Notes: generated by a model not told the origin, from the letters alone. Shown: positions 8,983 to 18,259, numbered from the stretch's first letter. The stretch is 64,000 bases of DNA from Halobacillus karajensis (GCF_900108515.1 NZ_FNWW01000011.1:1-64000), one strand, 5' to 3'. Numbers and translations: made by a program.

Positions 8983-9004
8983 CGACATTTCCCGGGAAAT
9001 GTCG
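8983..9004. repeat. Perfect 22-bp palindrome
   Basis: The half-site CGACATTTCCC is followed at once by its exact complement, with no spacer and no T run, so it is not a terminator. It lies in the 380-bp gap between ytvA and the acyl-CoA dehydrogenase gene. It could be a protein binding site or a dispersed palindromic repeat. Apart from a weak SigB-like pair at 9062-9088 (GTTTAT, 15 nt, GGGCAT) I see nothing else in this gap. Confidence 0.6.
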
Positions 9005-9178
9005 CAAGGAAATTCCCTTTTATAAATCTAAAAGAGTTCTTTCCATACGATACCGTCATTTGTTTATACATCATTTTTTTTAGGGCATAACGTATTTGGT
9101 AAGGGAATGATAAAACAAGCGTAGCATTGGCTTCATCCCGAGCTGTCAGGTATGATTTGAATATAAAAGGAATCGGGA

Positions 9179-10342
9179 GTGGTAGACGTGTGGAAAGGCT
9201 TGATTAAGACGAATAGGCAAAAAGAGTTTTTCAAAAAAGCAGAGCGTATTGCAGAGGAAGCTTGTAAACATTTAACAAAAACAGACAGGGAAGCGTCTTT
9301 TTCCTATGAAACACTCAAGGTCATCAAGGATGTAAAGTACCCATCAATGTCTTTAGCGAAATCAGAAGGTGGAGAGGGACTGTCTTTATATGAATTACTC
9401 CTCATGCAGGAGAAAATTGCAGAAGGTGATGGAGCAGCTGCCTTGTCTATCGGGTGGCATATGGGGATTATGATGGAGCTTTCTCAAGAGCAATTATGGG
9501 ATAAAGCAGCGTATGATCGGCTAGTCAAACAAGTAGTGACAGATCAGAAGGTTGTGAATAGGGCGGCCACAGAACCGGCCACTGGAAGTCCGACACGTGG
9601 GGGGGTGCCAGAAACGAAAGCCGTGAAGCAAGGGGATCAGTATAGATTGAATGGGAGGAAATCTTTTACATCAATGGCTGAACACCTAGATTTTTATATT
9701 GTTTCCGCTTATGTAGAGGACAAGGATACGGTTGGTTGGTTTTTAATTGACCGTCATCAGGCTGGACTTTCAATCGATAAAACATGGGATACACTCGGAA
9801 TGCGTGGGACAGCGAGTGATGACCTTGTGATGAATGACGTAAAGGTTAATGAAGGAGACCTTGTTGAACTGAAAAGTGAAGGCAAACCCAACGCGAAAGG
9901 GTGGCTGCTTCATATTCCTGCTTGTTATTTGGGGATTGCAGTGGCTGCAAGGAATGATGCGATTGCATTCGCGAAGGATTTTCAGCCGAATAGTCTGAAT
10001 ACGCCCATTGCAGAAGTCGCACATATCCAGGATAAGATTGGTGAGATGGAATGGAAACTCATGCAAGCTCATTCTTTTCTTTATTCAACAGCCAAAAAGT
10101 GGGATGAGGAGCCTGAACAGCGTGGTCTGATGGGGTCAGAACTGGCAGCCGTCAAGCTTGCGGTGACAAATACGGCCAATGAAGTGGTTGATCTTGCTAT
10201 GAGAATTGCGGGAGGACGTGGGCTGTCGAAAAAATACCCGTTTGAAAAATATTATCGCGATGTCCGTGCGGGTCTTCATAACCCTCCGATGGACGATGCA
10301 GTCATTGCCATGCTTGCTAAACAAGCCATTTCTAAAGATTAA
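9179..10342 (+). CDS. Acyl-CoA dehydrogenase family protein
   Basis: A 387-aa flavoprotein dehydrogenase with the N-terminal helical domain, the middle beta domain (RAATEPATGSPTRGG, TWDTLGMRGTASDDL) and the C-terminal helical domain (AMRIAGGRGLSKKYPFEKYYRDVRAG). It resembles B. subtilis YdbM. The middle domain and C-terminal RDVRAG match the family; the acyl substrate is unknown. The start is one of two in-frame GTG codons (9179 or 9188); AAAGGA suits the first. A bidirectional terminator separates it from the convergent DJ-1/PfpI gene. Confidence 0.88.
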   Translation: MVDVWKGLIKTNRQKEFFKKAERIAEEACKHLTKTDREASFSYETLKVIKDVKYPSMSLAKSEGGEGLSLYELLLMQEKIAEGDGAAALSIGWHMGIMMELSQEQLWDKAAYDRLVKQVVTDQKVVNRAATEPATGSPTRGGVPETKAVKQGDQYRLNGRKSFTSMAEHLDFYIVSAYVEDKDTVGWFLIDRHQAGLSIDKTWDTLGMRGTASDDLVMNDVKVNEGDLVELKSEGKPNAKGWLLHIPACYLGIAVAARNDAIAFAKDFQPNSLNTPIAEVAHIQDKIGEMEWKLMQAHSFLYSTAKKWDEEPEQRGLMGSELAAVKLAVTNTANEVVDLAMRIAGGRGLSKKYPFEKYYRDVRAGLHNPPMDDAVIAMLAKQAISKD

Positions 10343-10348
10343 GGATTA

Positions 10349-10389
10349 AAAGATGCTCAGAGCTGTCCATTAAGCTCTGAGCATCTTTT
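10349..10389. terminator. Bidirectional terminator
   Basis: AAAGATGCTCAGAGCT pairs with AGCTCTGAGCATCTTT, with T on the right and A on the left, serving the convergent acyl-CoA dehydrogenase and DJ-1/PfpI genes. Confidence 0.88.
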
Positions 10390-10410
10390 GTGTTGAAGAA
10401 AGGTATTATA

Positions 10411-10935
10411 TTAATGGTCTGCAAGTAGATCCACGAAAGCTTTCGCATATGGTGGTAAATCAGGCGGGCGGCGAGCAGATACAATGTGAGCGTCTTGAAC
10501 AACTGCCTCATCAAACCATTTTCCCCCGGCATTTATCATGTCATCTTTGATTCCGGGTGTACTTGTGACTTTACGTCCTTGCAAAATGTCCGCGGAAATA
10601 AGCACCCAGCCCGCATGACAAATTTGCCCGATCGGTTTCTGATTTTCATCCATATGACGTACGATTTTAATTACTTTTTCATAACGGCGCAGTTTGTCCG
10701 GGGACCATCCACCTGGTACGAGGACACCATCGTAATCGGCAGGATTTATATCCTCAAAGGCAAAATCAGACGTTGCAGGAACGCCGTATTTTCCTGGGTA
10801 TTCAACACCGGCCTCTTCACCTACAAGGTGAACAGTTGCTCCTTCTTCTTGTAAACGCAGGAGTGGATACCAGAGTTCGAGGTCTTCGAAATCTTTACTG
10901 ACGAGTTGAATGATCTTCTTTCCTTCTAATCGCAT
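10411..10935 (-). CDS. DJ-1/PfpI family protein (general stress protein 18 type)
   Basis: A 174-aa DJ-1/PfpI protein with the nucleophile elbow GQICHAGWVL, Cys followed by His, and a C-terminal SARRPPDLPPYAKAF segment. It is close in size and motifs to B. subtilis YfkM (GSP18). Members act as glyoxalases, deglycases or chaperones; the activity here is not known. I start at ATG 10935 because AAGGAGG lies 6 nt upstream; the longer frame to 10959 would contain that site. The DoxX gene lies 47 bp upstream on the same strand and may form an operon. Confidence 0.87.
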   Translation of the reverse strand: MRLEGKKIIQLVSKDFEDLELWYPLLRLQEEGATVHLVGEEAGVEYPGKYGVPATSDFAFEDINPADYDGVLVPGGWSPDKLRRYEKVIKIVRHMDENQKPIGQICHAGWVLISADILQGRKVTSTPGIKDDMINAGGKWFDEAVVQDAHIVSARRPPDLPPYAKAFVDLLADH

Positions 10936-10982
10936 AGTCAACCTCCTTGTCCTTTTCATATCCCCATTCTAGCAGACGATTA

Positions 10983-11366
10983 CTACTGTTTCGAATCTTT
11001 GGAAGCGATAATTACCCACCACATCAATAAAGGCTGGAATAGAATACGAATCCAAAGTACGATTTGAGTCGTTTCTTCGCTCCAGGGAGCAGGAATGCCG
11101 TAAATAGCTGCGTAAAAATTGGCCGGCCATACAACGAATAGGAATGAAGCCGTTGCAAATCCAGCCGCTCTGCGTGTTTGTGGGAAAACGAGCAGAAGGG
11201 AAAGGAGCCATTCTGTGATTCCTGTGACATAAATGATGATTAATTTAAAAGGCACCCAGGAAGGGAGCATCCTGGCGTAACCATGATCATACATGAAATG
11301 GGTCGCGCCTGCATAAAATAGGGCCGTTGCAAATACATAAAGGGCGATGTGTCGAAGAACTCGCAT
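10983..11366 (-). CDS. DoxX-like membrane protein
   Basis: A 127-aa protein with four predicted membrane segments and the pattern of small DoxX-family proteins (FYAGATHFMY near the N-terminus, GITEWLLSLLLVFPQTRRAAG in the middle). The family is loosely tied to redox and stress functions. AAAGGATGG precedes the ATG. It lies just upstream of the DJ-1/PfpI gene on the same strand. Confidence 0.75.
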   Translation of the reverse strand: MRVLRHIALYVFATALFYAGATHFMYDHGYARMLPSWVPFKLIIIYVTGITEWLLSLLLVFPQTRRAAGFATASFLFVVWPANFYAAIYGIPAPWSEETTQIVLWIRILFQPLLMWWVIIASKDSKQ

Positions 11367-11695
11367 AATAGACCATCCTTTCTATTGGTTATTCAAATTT
11401 TCAGGTTGATTCATTTATAGTAAATCAAGCGAATACTTAAAGGAGATTGCCTTCCCCTATGGGACATAAAAAAGTCAATCTCTTATGAATAAATGGGGTG
11501 GGAATGAACTGAGCTTTTTGCTATCCTATAAAAAGCTTTCAGGTATGAAACTTTTCCTTGTACATCAACGTCTATTAGGGTAACCCGGATAGTTTTGCTT
11601 CCTTTATAAAAATTGGGATCATGTCAGGTATCATCGATGAGCAGTGCCGGAAAGTGAAATAAAGAATTCTACTATGCTTATAAGGGGTCGAGAAA
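11367..11695. other. Intergenic stretch between DoxX-like gene and ypuA
   Basis: 329 bp between divergent genes. It should hold both promoters. The only structure I see is AGCTTTTT paired with AAAAAGCT around 11510-11536, without a T run. No small ORF with a convincing ribosome site was found. Confidence 0.5.
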
Positions 11696-12598
11696 ATGAA
11701 AACAAGTGTCAGTTTATGGATGTTAATCATTGTTTTGTTTACAGCCTTTGCTCTACCATCAAGTATTTCTGCTTCGACAGGGGATCAGGGAATCAATGAA
11801 AAATTAGGCCTGCCGATCGTTGTATATGGTGAAGCTCTGTCTGAGTCACAAAAATCGGATGTGATAGAACTGCTGGAAGTCGATCAACATGATCAGGTCG
11901 ACGAGTTCACAGTGAATGGTCAAGATCTTGCCAATTATATCGGAGGAAATCCGAATTCGAATATGTACTCATCTGTCAAAATCATTCACCAGGATAACGG
12001 TGCAGGGTTGAATATTGATATTGTAACACCAGATAACATAACACAGGTAACCAAAGAAATGTATACAAATGCATTGTTGACAGCAGGGGTGGAAAATGCG
12101 GATGTTCTCGTAGCATCATCAGTCAAAGTAAGTGGCCATTCCGCTCTTACAGGTATTTATAAGGCTTATGATGCAAAGGGAGTAAAGCTTGACGAAGAAC
12201 GGATGAAAGTGGCGAGTGACGAGCTTGATATTGCAACAGACATTGCGGAAGAGGAAGGAATGGACCGTGATAAAATCAGTGAGTTACTGACAGAGATTAA
12301 GAAGGAAATTGCTGAACAGGATCCTGCGACACGGGAAGAAATAGAACAAATCGTTCAAGATCAACTCCAATCTCTCAATATCGAATTAAGTGAGGAGGAT
12401 CGTCAGCGTTTGATTGATCTGTTTGAGCAAATGCGCAGTTTGAACATCAATTTTGATCACGTCCGAAACCAATTGGAAGACCTGACAGGAAACATCCAAG
12501 ACCTGGTCAATGACGAAGGTTTTTGGAATAATTTACGGACTACGATTCGGGATTTTTTCAAATCATTAAGTGACTTCATACGTTCTCTTTTTAATTAA
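11696..12598 (+). CDS. ypuA: Secreted DUF1002 protein, YpuA-like
   Basis: A 300-aa exported protein: signal peptide (residues 1 to about 27, MKTSVSLWMLIIVLFTAFALP), then the DUF1002 region with VVYGEALSESQKSD, then a glutamate-rich helical tail ending in an aromatic segment FWNNLRTTIRDFFKSLSDFI. Same architecture as B. subtilis YpuA (about 290 aa), an envelope protein of unclear function linked to the cell-wall stress response. AAGGGG precedes the ATG. A very strong terminator follows. Confidence 0.85.
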   Translation: MKTSVSLWMLIIVLFTAFALPSSISASTGDQGINEKLGLPIVVYGEALSESQKSDVIELLEVDQHDQVDEFTVNGQDLANYIGGNPNSNMYSSVKIIHQDNGAGLNIDIVTPDNITQVTKEMYTNALLTAGVENADVLVASSVKVSGHSALTGIYKAYDAKGVKLDEERMKVASDELDIATDIAEEEGMDRDKISELLTEIKKEIAEQDPATREEIEQIVQDQLQSLNIELSEEDRQRLIDLFEQMRSLNINFDHVRNQLEDLTGNIQDLVNDEGFWNNLRTTIRDFFKSLSDFIRSLFN

Positions 12599-12616
12599 AT
12601 AAGGCTTCAATTAAAT

Positions 12617-12665
12617 AAAACCACCCCCAATCCTCTATATTTAGAGGATTGGGGGTGGTTTTTTT
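12617..12665. terminator. Strong bidirectional terminator
   Basis: A stem of about 20 bp (AAAACCACCCCCAATCCTCT with its complement) around a short TA-rich loop, with T7 to the right and AAAA to the left, serves ypuA and the convergent SCO gene. Confidence 0.92.
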
Positions 12666-13242
12666 AGTCAGCTAGTGTCTTTGTATCTTCAATTATTTGA
12701 TCGAATGGCACTTCTATATTGCCCCTATATTTCTTTTTTACGAGGCCGTCTTTGCCAATTAAATAAAAAGACGTACCGTGGTCGACTTGATCGTTTCCTT
12801 CTGTTTTAACCGCTATGGTTTGAAAGCTTTCCTGAGCAAAGGTCTTGATATCTTCCTGACTGTATTCTGTAACGAATGTCCAATTGCTGAAATCGGCACC
12901 ATACTGTTTACCGAATTCTTTCAAGACATCTGGGTGATCAACGGTAGGATCTACACTAAATGATACGATTTCTGCATCAATGCCTTTTTCTTTCAGCTGT
13001 TCCTGCACCTTGACCATATTTCGTGTCATAGGAGGACAGACCGTATTACAGTTGGTAAAGATAAAATTCGCCAACCAGACTTTTCCCTCCATGTCATCGG
13101 TGGAAAAATTCCTCCCTGATTGTGTTGTCCCCTCAAAGGATTGGACTTCCCAATCTAATGTATTTTCAAGCTCCTTCGATCCGCAGGCAGCCAATAAAAT
13201 GACTAGGCTTATGAATCCGATCAGTATAAGAAATCGCTTCAT
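12664..13242 (-). CDS. SCO1/SenC family lipoprotein
   Basis: A 192-aa membrane-anchored thioredoxin-fold protein used in copper delivery to cytochrome c oxidase. A lipoprotein signal ends LLAAC with the lipid-modified Cys20. The copper motif TNCNTVCPPM gives Cys65 and Cys69, and a histidine follows in DQVDHGTSF. I start at ATG 13242 because GGAAGGAG is 7 nt upstream and the signal peptide then begins MKRFLILIG. B. subtilis YpmQ is the counterpart. Confidence 0.9.
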   Translation of the reverse strand: MKRFLILIGFISLVILLAACGSKELENTLDWEVQSFEGTTQSGRNFSTDDMEGKVWLANFIFTNCNTVCPPMTRNMVKVQEQLKEKGIDAEIVSFSVDPTVDHPDVLKEFGKQYGADFSNWTFVTEYSQEDIKTFAQESFQTIAVKTEGNDQVDHGTSFYLIGKDGLVKKKYRGNIEVPFDQIIEDTKTLAD

Positions 13243-13395
13243 GGTGTTGCTCCTTCCTGACATCTGTGTACAGGTCTAGTTTACGCGTGCATAAAAGGAA
13301 GGTCAATTGAACATGGAGTTATTCATTAAATAGACATAAATTTTCCGGCTCAGGGGAAGCTAAGAATCCATGACTATTGGTTAGGGGATGACATC

Positions 13396-14160
13396 ATGCC
13401 TTATTACACAGAGAAATCCGGGAAACAGCTATTCTATGAGGATCGTGGGAATGGCGAAGCGATTGTTTTTATCCATCCGCCTGGGATGGGGAGGAAAGTA
13501 TTTAAAATGCAGCATTCACTAGCGAGGGAATGCCGTCTTATATTCCCAGACCTAAGTGGAAATGGTGATTCAGACTTGATTACACACGCTCCAGATGTAT
13601 CTATGTATTCTCGGGAGATTCTACAATTACTTGACCATCTCCATCTTGAAAAAGTAGTAATCACTGGGTACTCATGTGGGGGGATGGTTGCTCAGGAGTT
13701 TGCTCTCACTTACCCTGAGCGAACCAAAGCAATCGTGCTAGCTGGGGGTTTCCCGAAAGTGGCAACTGGAGGGCTTCGTTTCGAATTCTTAGGAGGAATG
13801 TACTGGGTAGACAAAAGTCCGGAAACTTTAGCTAAGTTACTGAGCCATTCACATTTCAAAAGTGCCGAGATTAAACGTGAACTGAATGAGCATATGGCTA
13901 AATCTGATCCTGCATCATGGTACACGTATTATAATCGAGCATTATCCTTTGACTGTAGTAAACGGCTGCACCAATTAACGATGCCTTTGCTGCTTATTTA
14001 TGGAAATAAAGAGTTCTGGATCAATGAACATGCCAAGTATTACCGTGTTTGTCCGAATGCAAAAATGGTAATCATCGATCATGCTTTTCATCAGACACCG
14101 GCTACACACTATGATCATTTCAACGAGGCGCTGATTCAGTTTATTCACGAGGCGATATAA
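13396..14160 (+). CDS. Alpha/beta hydrolase
   Basis: A 254-aa alpha/beta hydrolase fold enzyme. The oxyanion region IHPPGMGRKVF lies near residue 27, the nucleophile elbow GYSCGG gives Ser93, and the late DHAFHQTP segment supplies the catalytic His near 235. A CAP-domain-like insert lies at about 120-190. The substrate is unknown. TAGGGGATG lies about 7 nt before the ATG. Confidence 0.86.
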   Translation: MPYYTEKSGKQLFYEDRGNGEAIVFIHPPGMGRKVFKMQHSLARECRLIFPDLSGNGDSDLITHAPDVSMYSREILQLLDHLHLEKVVITGYSCGGMVAQEFALTYPERTKAIVLAGGFPKVATGGLRFEFLGGMYWVDKSPETLAKLLSHSHFKSAEIKRELNEHMAKSDPASWYTYYNRALSFDCSKRLHQLTMPLLLIYGNKEFWINEHAKYYRVCPNAKMVIIDHAFHQTPATHYDHFNEALIQFIHEAI

Positions 14161-14163
14161 AAT

Positions 14164-14195
14164 GAGGCGGGGGTTAAACCTCCGCCTGCGTTTTC
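14164..14195 (+). terminator. Terminator after the hydrolase gene
   Basis: AGGCGGGGGT pairs with ACCTCCGCCT (one G-T pair) and is followed by GCGTTTTCTTT. Confidence 0.65.
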
Positions 14196-14204
14196 TTTAA
14201 TATC

Positions 14205-15650
14205 CTAGTGTGGTTGGTGTAGAGTGAAAGTGTGATCCAGTTCTTTTGAAAAGGTCATTTTTTTTACGGTAATGGTAAGTTCTTCTGCATTACTAAAGGA
14301 ATGGGTTTGAAAGTTAATAAGACCAGACTCGTCATGACCCCAAATCTCTCCATCTATGGATTGGCCCTCATTACTGATTACTTCTACATATTTCTTGCGC
14401 TTATCAGGAAGCGTATCCAAGGGAGCGATTTGAGATCCGACTAATTTTTGAGGCTGATTTTCCTTGTGTGGGTCGTATCTAAGGCGCAGGTTCATTTGAT
14501 TTCTGTTGTGTAAATCGATGCCTTCCAGGATAATATCTGTATCGTAAAATTCAGCGATTTTTTTATCCATATTCTTAGAAATGTTACGATTCCTTTCAAA
14601 TTGAGTCATATCAATCTTGAAGGAGTAGGGATGATCACCCTGAAGATAGATGGATGAAAGTTCCATTTCCACCTCACCAGAGACATCGCCCACTGGAGGA
14701 AACCAGGATTCATAAACGTTATCCTCGTTTGTTTGGTTTAAGAAAAGAGAAACGGGGTGACGATCTCCATTTTCAGTTTTGAGTAAAGCCTGAAGAGATG
14801 GCCCGACTTCCTTTTCGCCTGCATCAATTCTCATCTTCACCTGACTAGAGGCGACACCAGTTTTCATTTCCATTGGTCCAATCGTAATATTGTCATCTGT
14901 GTATACTTTCTCTTTTGTAAAAGTGTTAAGGGTGTGACCTTCTAAGTCATGAACATAACGGACGATCATGGAGTCTGTTTCAACCGTTTGATTATGGATA
15001 CGGATGAGGAAGGAGGTCAAAAACTCTTCGTCATAGTCTTTTACTTTCCCAGCCTGGATGTTCTCCCCCCAATCCTCTGTAATAGGGGGCAGTTGGATGA
15101 AGCTATATAATCGATTTTCAAAAACGACCGTTTCGCGAGGATGCAGTTCTTTGGAGTGATTCTGATAGGATTGTTTGTTGTTTCCTTCTTGATTTTCAAT
15201 GCGGACACCTTCAACTGAAGGATATTGGACAGGATAATTGCTATGATCATCGTTCGTCTCATCTTTGGTAAGAGCAGAAAGATCGATACTGTATAGGAGA
15301 TGAATCGTATTTCCACTGTGCCATACCTCATTGATCTGCATTCTTCCTTCTTTATCAGGTATGGAGGTTGACTCTTGCGGGAAAACGGTTAATCCCTCTT
15401 CTCTTGCTAATTCAAGCCCCATGATATGTTCTTCGTAATACTGATTAATCTCTTCGTACGTTTTCACTTCATTCCATTGGACAGGGAAATCCTCAAGGTC
15501 CACTGGTTTCGCTTTTCTCATCGGTTTAGAGTCCTTATTCATTACTAGTTTATCTTCGCTGCTGTCGGTAAAAAAATAGGTTCCTACTGCAAAAATAATA
15601 AGAGAAGCGGCAATTAATATCCATTTACTTTTGTTGGCGCCTTTCTTCAT
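14205..15650 (-). CDS. Membrane-anchored protein of unknown function
   Basis: A 481-aa protein with one N-terminal membrane segment (about 10-27, ILIAASLIIFAVGTYFF) after a short basic head, and a long extracellular part rich in Asp, Glu and Thr with predicted beta strands. It has no cysteines or catalytic motif that I recognise. The layout resembles the outer part of DUF4179/DUF5643-type anti-sigma proteins but lacks a cytoplasmic sigma-binding region, so I do not assign that role. The acidic outer domain suits a salt-adapted surface protein. The ATG has a modest AAAGGG site. Confidence 0.75.
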   Translation of the reverse strand: MKKGANKSKWILIAASLIIFAVGTYFFTDSSEDKLVMNKDSKPMRKAKPVDLEDFPVQWNEVKTYEEINQYYEEHIMGLELAREEGLTVFPQESTSIPDKEGRMQINEVWHSGNTIHLLYSIDLSALTKDETNDDHSNYPVQYPSVEGVRIENQEGNNKQSYQNHSKELHPRETVVFENRLYSFIQLPPITEDWGENIQAGKVKDYDEEFLTSFLIRIHNQTVETDSMIVRYVHDLEGHTLNTFTKEKVYTDDNITIGPMEMKTGVASSQVKMRIDAGEKEVGPSLQALLKTENGDRHPVSLFLNQTNEDNVYESWFPPVGDVSGEVEMELSSIYLQGDHPYSFKIDMTQFERNRNISKNMDKKIAEFYDTDIILEGIDLHNRNQMNLRLRYDPHKENQPQKLVGSQIAPLDTLPDKRKKYVEVISNEGQSIDGEIWGHDESGLINFQTHSFSNAEELTITVKKMTFSKELDHTFTLHQPH

Positions 15651-15750
15651 ACCTCATGACCCTTTCTGCAACTTTTAGAAGTTGTTGTAAAAAATGTAGG
15701 GATGCACCATTTATAATAACAGAGTTTTCAAGCGTAAAGGAGAGGACAAA

Positions 15751-15780
15751 GAAAAAAAGTGACCTCAAGTTGAGATCACT
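15751..15780 (-). terminator. Terminator of the 56-aa gene
   Basis: On the minus strand AGTGATCTCAA pairs with TTGAGGTCACT, followed by a T7 run, just past the stop of the small gene. Confidence 0.85.
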
Positions 15781-15783
15781 TCG

Positions 15784-15954
15784 TCAATCTTCGTCATCAG
15801 CATAATGATGATAAAGTGCTTCACTTTCTGAATGGACTTCAGCATTATCGGTTTGGTGAGAAAACGCCTGATTGTAATGGAGCTTGCGGTTGAAAACTTG
15901 GGCCATTTCATTGGTCTGTTTCACATTCCCACGTCTGGGTTTACGTTTTTTCAT
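15784..15954 (-). CDS. Small 56-aa protein
   Basis: A short gene beginning MKKRKPRRGNVKQTNEMAQ and ending with an acidic YADDED tail. It has a strong ribosome site (GGAGGG, 8 nt before the ATG) and its own terminator 3 nt after the stop, so it is very likely real. The head is strongly basic and the tail acidic and His-rich. It recalls short Bacillus proteins of the YfhD or spore-associated kind only in composition; I do not identify it. Confidence 0.72.
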   Translation of the reverse strand: MKKRKPRRGNVKQTNEMAQVFNRKLHYNQAFSHQTDNAEVHSESEALYHHYADDED

Positions 15955-16190
15955 AAAAAACGCCCTCCTTTGCTGATATTTTTCCTCATGGAAAAGGAAT
16001 TAAACTTTAGTTCTAATTTTCTGATTTCACGGAGTTCTGTTGGACTTTTGAGGTTGTTTGTGTTTACATTATTGCCATCTTTCATCACGTTGGGAGGTAG
16101 TGTTGTTCTGTTATGGATAGTGATTAGATCATTTTTCAGATAATACAGGTTCATCATTCAAGTTTGGAAGGTGTAAGGAGGATGAATACA

Positions 16191-16790
16191 TTGGCAGAAA
16201 TGTTGACTATTTTTAATGAGAATGGGCTGCCCGCGGGAGTGAAAGATAGGGAAGATGTACACAGGGACGGAGACTGGCATGAAACTTTCCATTGTTGGAT
16301 GATTTCTTTGGAAGAAAAAGAGATTGTTCTCTTTCTTCAACAAAGGTCTGAAAATAAAAGGGACTTTCCAAGTTTATACGATATTACGGCAGCAGGGCAT
16401 ATAGAAGCAGGGGAAGACGTAATAGAAGCGGGAGTACGTGAGATTAAAGAAGAGGTTGGCCTAACTGTTCATCCTGCAGAATTAATCCATGCAGGTAATT
16501 ATAAGGAAGAACTAAAGCAAGGTGTTTTCATCGATCGCGAAATCTGCCGTGTATATCTATATTTATATGAGGGGTCTGCAAATTTTCAGCTGGGGGAAGA
16601 AGTTGAAGATCTCATCCGTGTTTCCCTCGATGATATGGAAAGTCTTGTAGAAATGAATACCCCGATTACAGGATGCTCGGTCGTAAACGGTATAGAAAAA
16701 GAGGTGAAAAGTGAGGAATTTGTCCCTCATGAAATGGAATACGGACGTTTTCTTATTCGAGCTGTGCATGAACATGTCACAAAACTTTGA
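16191..16790 (+). CDS. Nudix hydrolase
   Basis: A Nudix-family pyrophosphohydrolase of about 199 aa. The Nudix box reads GHIEAGEDVIEAGVREIKEE and then VGL, matching G-x5-E-x7-RE-U-x-EE-x-G-U. Start choice: AAGGAGG (16175-16181) directly touches the ATG at 16182 but lies 9 nt before TTG 16191, so TTG is the better start; a TTG at 16164 is also in frame. The N-terminal DREDVHRDGDWHETFHCWM segment resembles isopentenyl-diphosphate isomerase-type Nudix proteins, which does not fix the substrate. Confidence 0.83.
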   Translation: MAEMLTIFNENGLPAGVKDREDVHRDGDWHETFHCWMISLEEKEIVLFLQQRSENKRDFPSLYDITAAGHIEAGEDVIEAGVREIKEEVGLTVHPAELIHAGNYKEELKQGVFIDREICRVYLYLYEGSANFQLGEEVEDLIRVSLDDMESLVEMNTPITGCSVVNGIEKEVKSEEFVPHEMEYGRFLIRAVHEHVTKL

Positions 16791-16849
16791 CAATATTCAG
16801 TCGTCTTCTATATAATTTTTGATTAAGTTACAAGAGAGGAGACGAAAAG

Positions 16850-17998
16850 ATGACAAACCCATCATTTGATACAAAAATTGTTCATCATAAGGCGGATCAG
16901 AGCCTTGTACCTAATAGTAAAACGACACCGATTTACCAGACATCAGCCTTTACCTTCAAGGATTTAGATCATTTAGAAAGTTATTATGAAGGAAACAGCC
17001 CTTATTTATATACTCGTGAACGAAACCCGAACACAGATGAACTTGCCGGCACCGTGGCAGAGCTTGAAGAGGCGCCTGCTGGTGTAGCTACATCTTCCGG
17101 AATGTCGGCCATTCTAGCTGGTATCCTTGCTGTTGCTGAACCAGGGGATCATATCGTTGCTGCAGAAGACGTTTATGGGGGATCCCATAAGTTGATTACG
17201 AAAGAGCTGCCTTCATTCGGAATTGATGTGACAATGGTTTCATTCTCTGACTTAAAAACAGTAGAAGACGCGGTAACAGAGAAGACAAAACTGCTTTATA
17301 CGGAATCGATTTCAAACCCATTCTTGCGTGTGGAGGATTTGAAAGAGCTTGTTTCCATAGCTTACAGGAAGGGTGTAAAAACGATGGTAGATAACACCTT
17401 CGCTACACCATACCTTCTGCGGCCGTATAGTGATGGAGTCGACCTTGTCGTACACAGCGGTACCAAATATATTGGCGGTCATAGTGATGTCACTTGCGGG
17501 ATACTTGTCGGCAATGAAGAATTAATTAAGGCAGCTCAACAAAAGGTCGTCACTTTAGGAGCTAACCTCAGTCCATTTGAAGCTTGGCTTACTCAACGAG
17601 GCGCCAAAACGCTGGGACTACGGATGAAGCAACAATCATATAATGCCCATCAAGTAGCTAAAGCCCTTCGTAACCATAAGTTAGTCCAGAACGTGTATTA
17701 TCCGGAGTATGTATCGGAACGGGGCCATGGTGCCATTGTCACCATAGAGCTCGATGGAACAGTGGATATCGAAAAATTTTTCCAATCACTTGGTTGGATT
17801 AAAATTGCTCCGACACTTGCAGGTGTGGAGACGACATTGTCTTATCCTGTACGTACTTCCCATAGGGCTTTATCAGACTCAGAACGAGAGAAAATCGGAA
17901 TTAACGATTATGTCATTCGTTTATCCATAGGTATTGAGCACCATGAAGATATCATTCATCAACTCATATCGACGATAGAGTCTTCCGTGAGAGTTTGA
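16850..17998 (+). CDS. PLP-dependent trans-sulfuration enzyme (cystathionine gamma-synthase/lyase family)
   Basis: A 382-aa enzyme of the Cys/Met metabolism PLP family. The cofactor lysine is Lys206 in HSGTKYIGGH; SSGMSAI (about 82-88) and YTRERNPNTDELAGTVAELE are also family marks. It could act as cystathionine gamma-synthase, cystathionine lyase or methionine gamma-lyase; sequence alone does not decide, and no S-box or T-box lies upstream. AGAGGAG precedes the ATG and a terminator follows, so it appears monocistronic. Confidence 0.87.
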   Translation: MTNPSFDTKIVHHKADQSLVPNSKTTPIYQTSAFTFKDLDHLESYYEGNSPYLYTRERNPNTDELAGTVAELEEAPAGVATSSGMSAILAGILAVAEPGDHIVAAEDVYGGSHKLITKELPSFGIDVTMVSFSDLKTVEDAVTEKTKLLYTESISNPFLRVEDLKELVSIAYRKGVKTMVDNTFATPYLLRPYSDGVDLVVHSGTKYIGGHSDVTCGILVGNEELIKAAQQKVVTLGANLSPFEAWLTQRGAKTLGLRMKQQSYNAHQVAKALRNHKLVQNVYYPEYVSERGHGAIVTIELDGTVDIEKFFQSLGWIKIAPTLAGVETTLSYPVRTSHRALSDSEREKIGINDYVIRLSIGIEHHEDIIHQLISTIESSVRV

Positions 17999-18035
17999 TT
18001 CTCTTATATTTTCACCCATATATTTCTTAATAAAG

Positions 18036-18065
18036 AACGACCGTTTTAAACTCGGTCGTTTTTTT
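18036..18065 (+). terminator. Terminator of the trans-sulfuration gene
   Basis: AACGACCG (18036-18043) pairs with CGGTCGTT (18053-18060) and continues into a T run. Confidence 0.85.
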
Positions 18066-18259
18066 ATGCAGCCAACTAAAAATATATGCAACTATAAGAA
18101 AAAACCCATGAATTTGTAATAAATTCTAAACATTCTCATAATCTATAAATAACTATTAATCTCGCGGTTTCAATGGCCATTGAAAGTTGTACAACACCGC
18201 CTGAAGAATAGTTTTATTAGAAACTACCAGCAACTTCTATTCAAAATTCACTCATCCTG

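Noticed and set aside
9062-9088. SigB-like promoter before the acyl-CoA dehydrogenase gene
   Set aside because: GTTTAT-N15-GGGCAT has a mismatch in a key -10 base and lies about 90 bp from the start; too weak to call.
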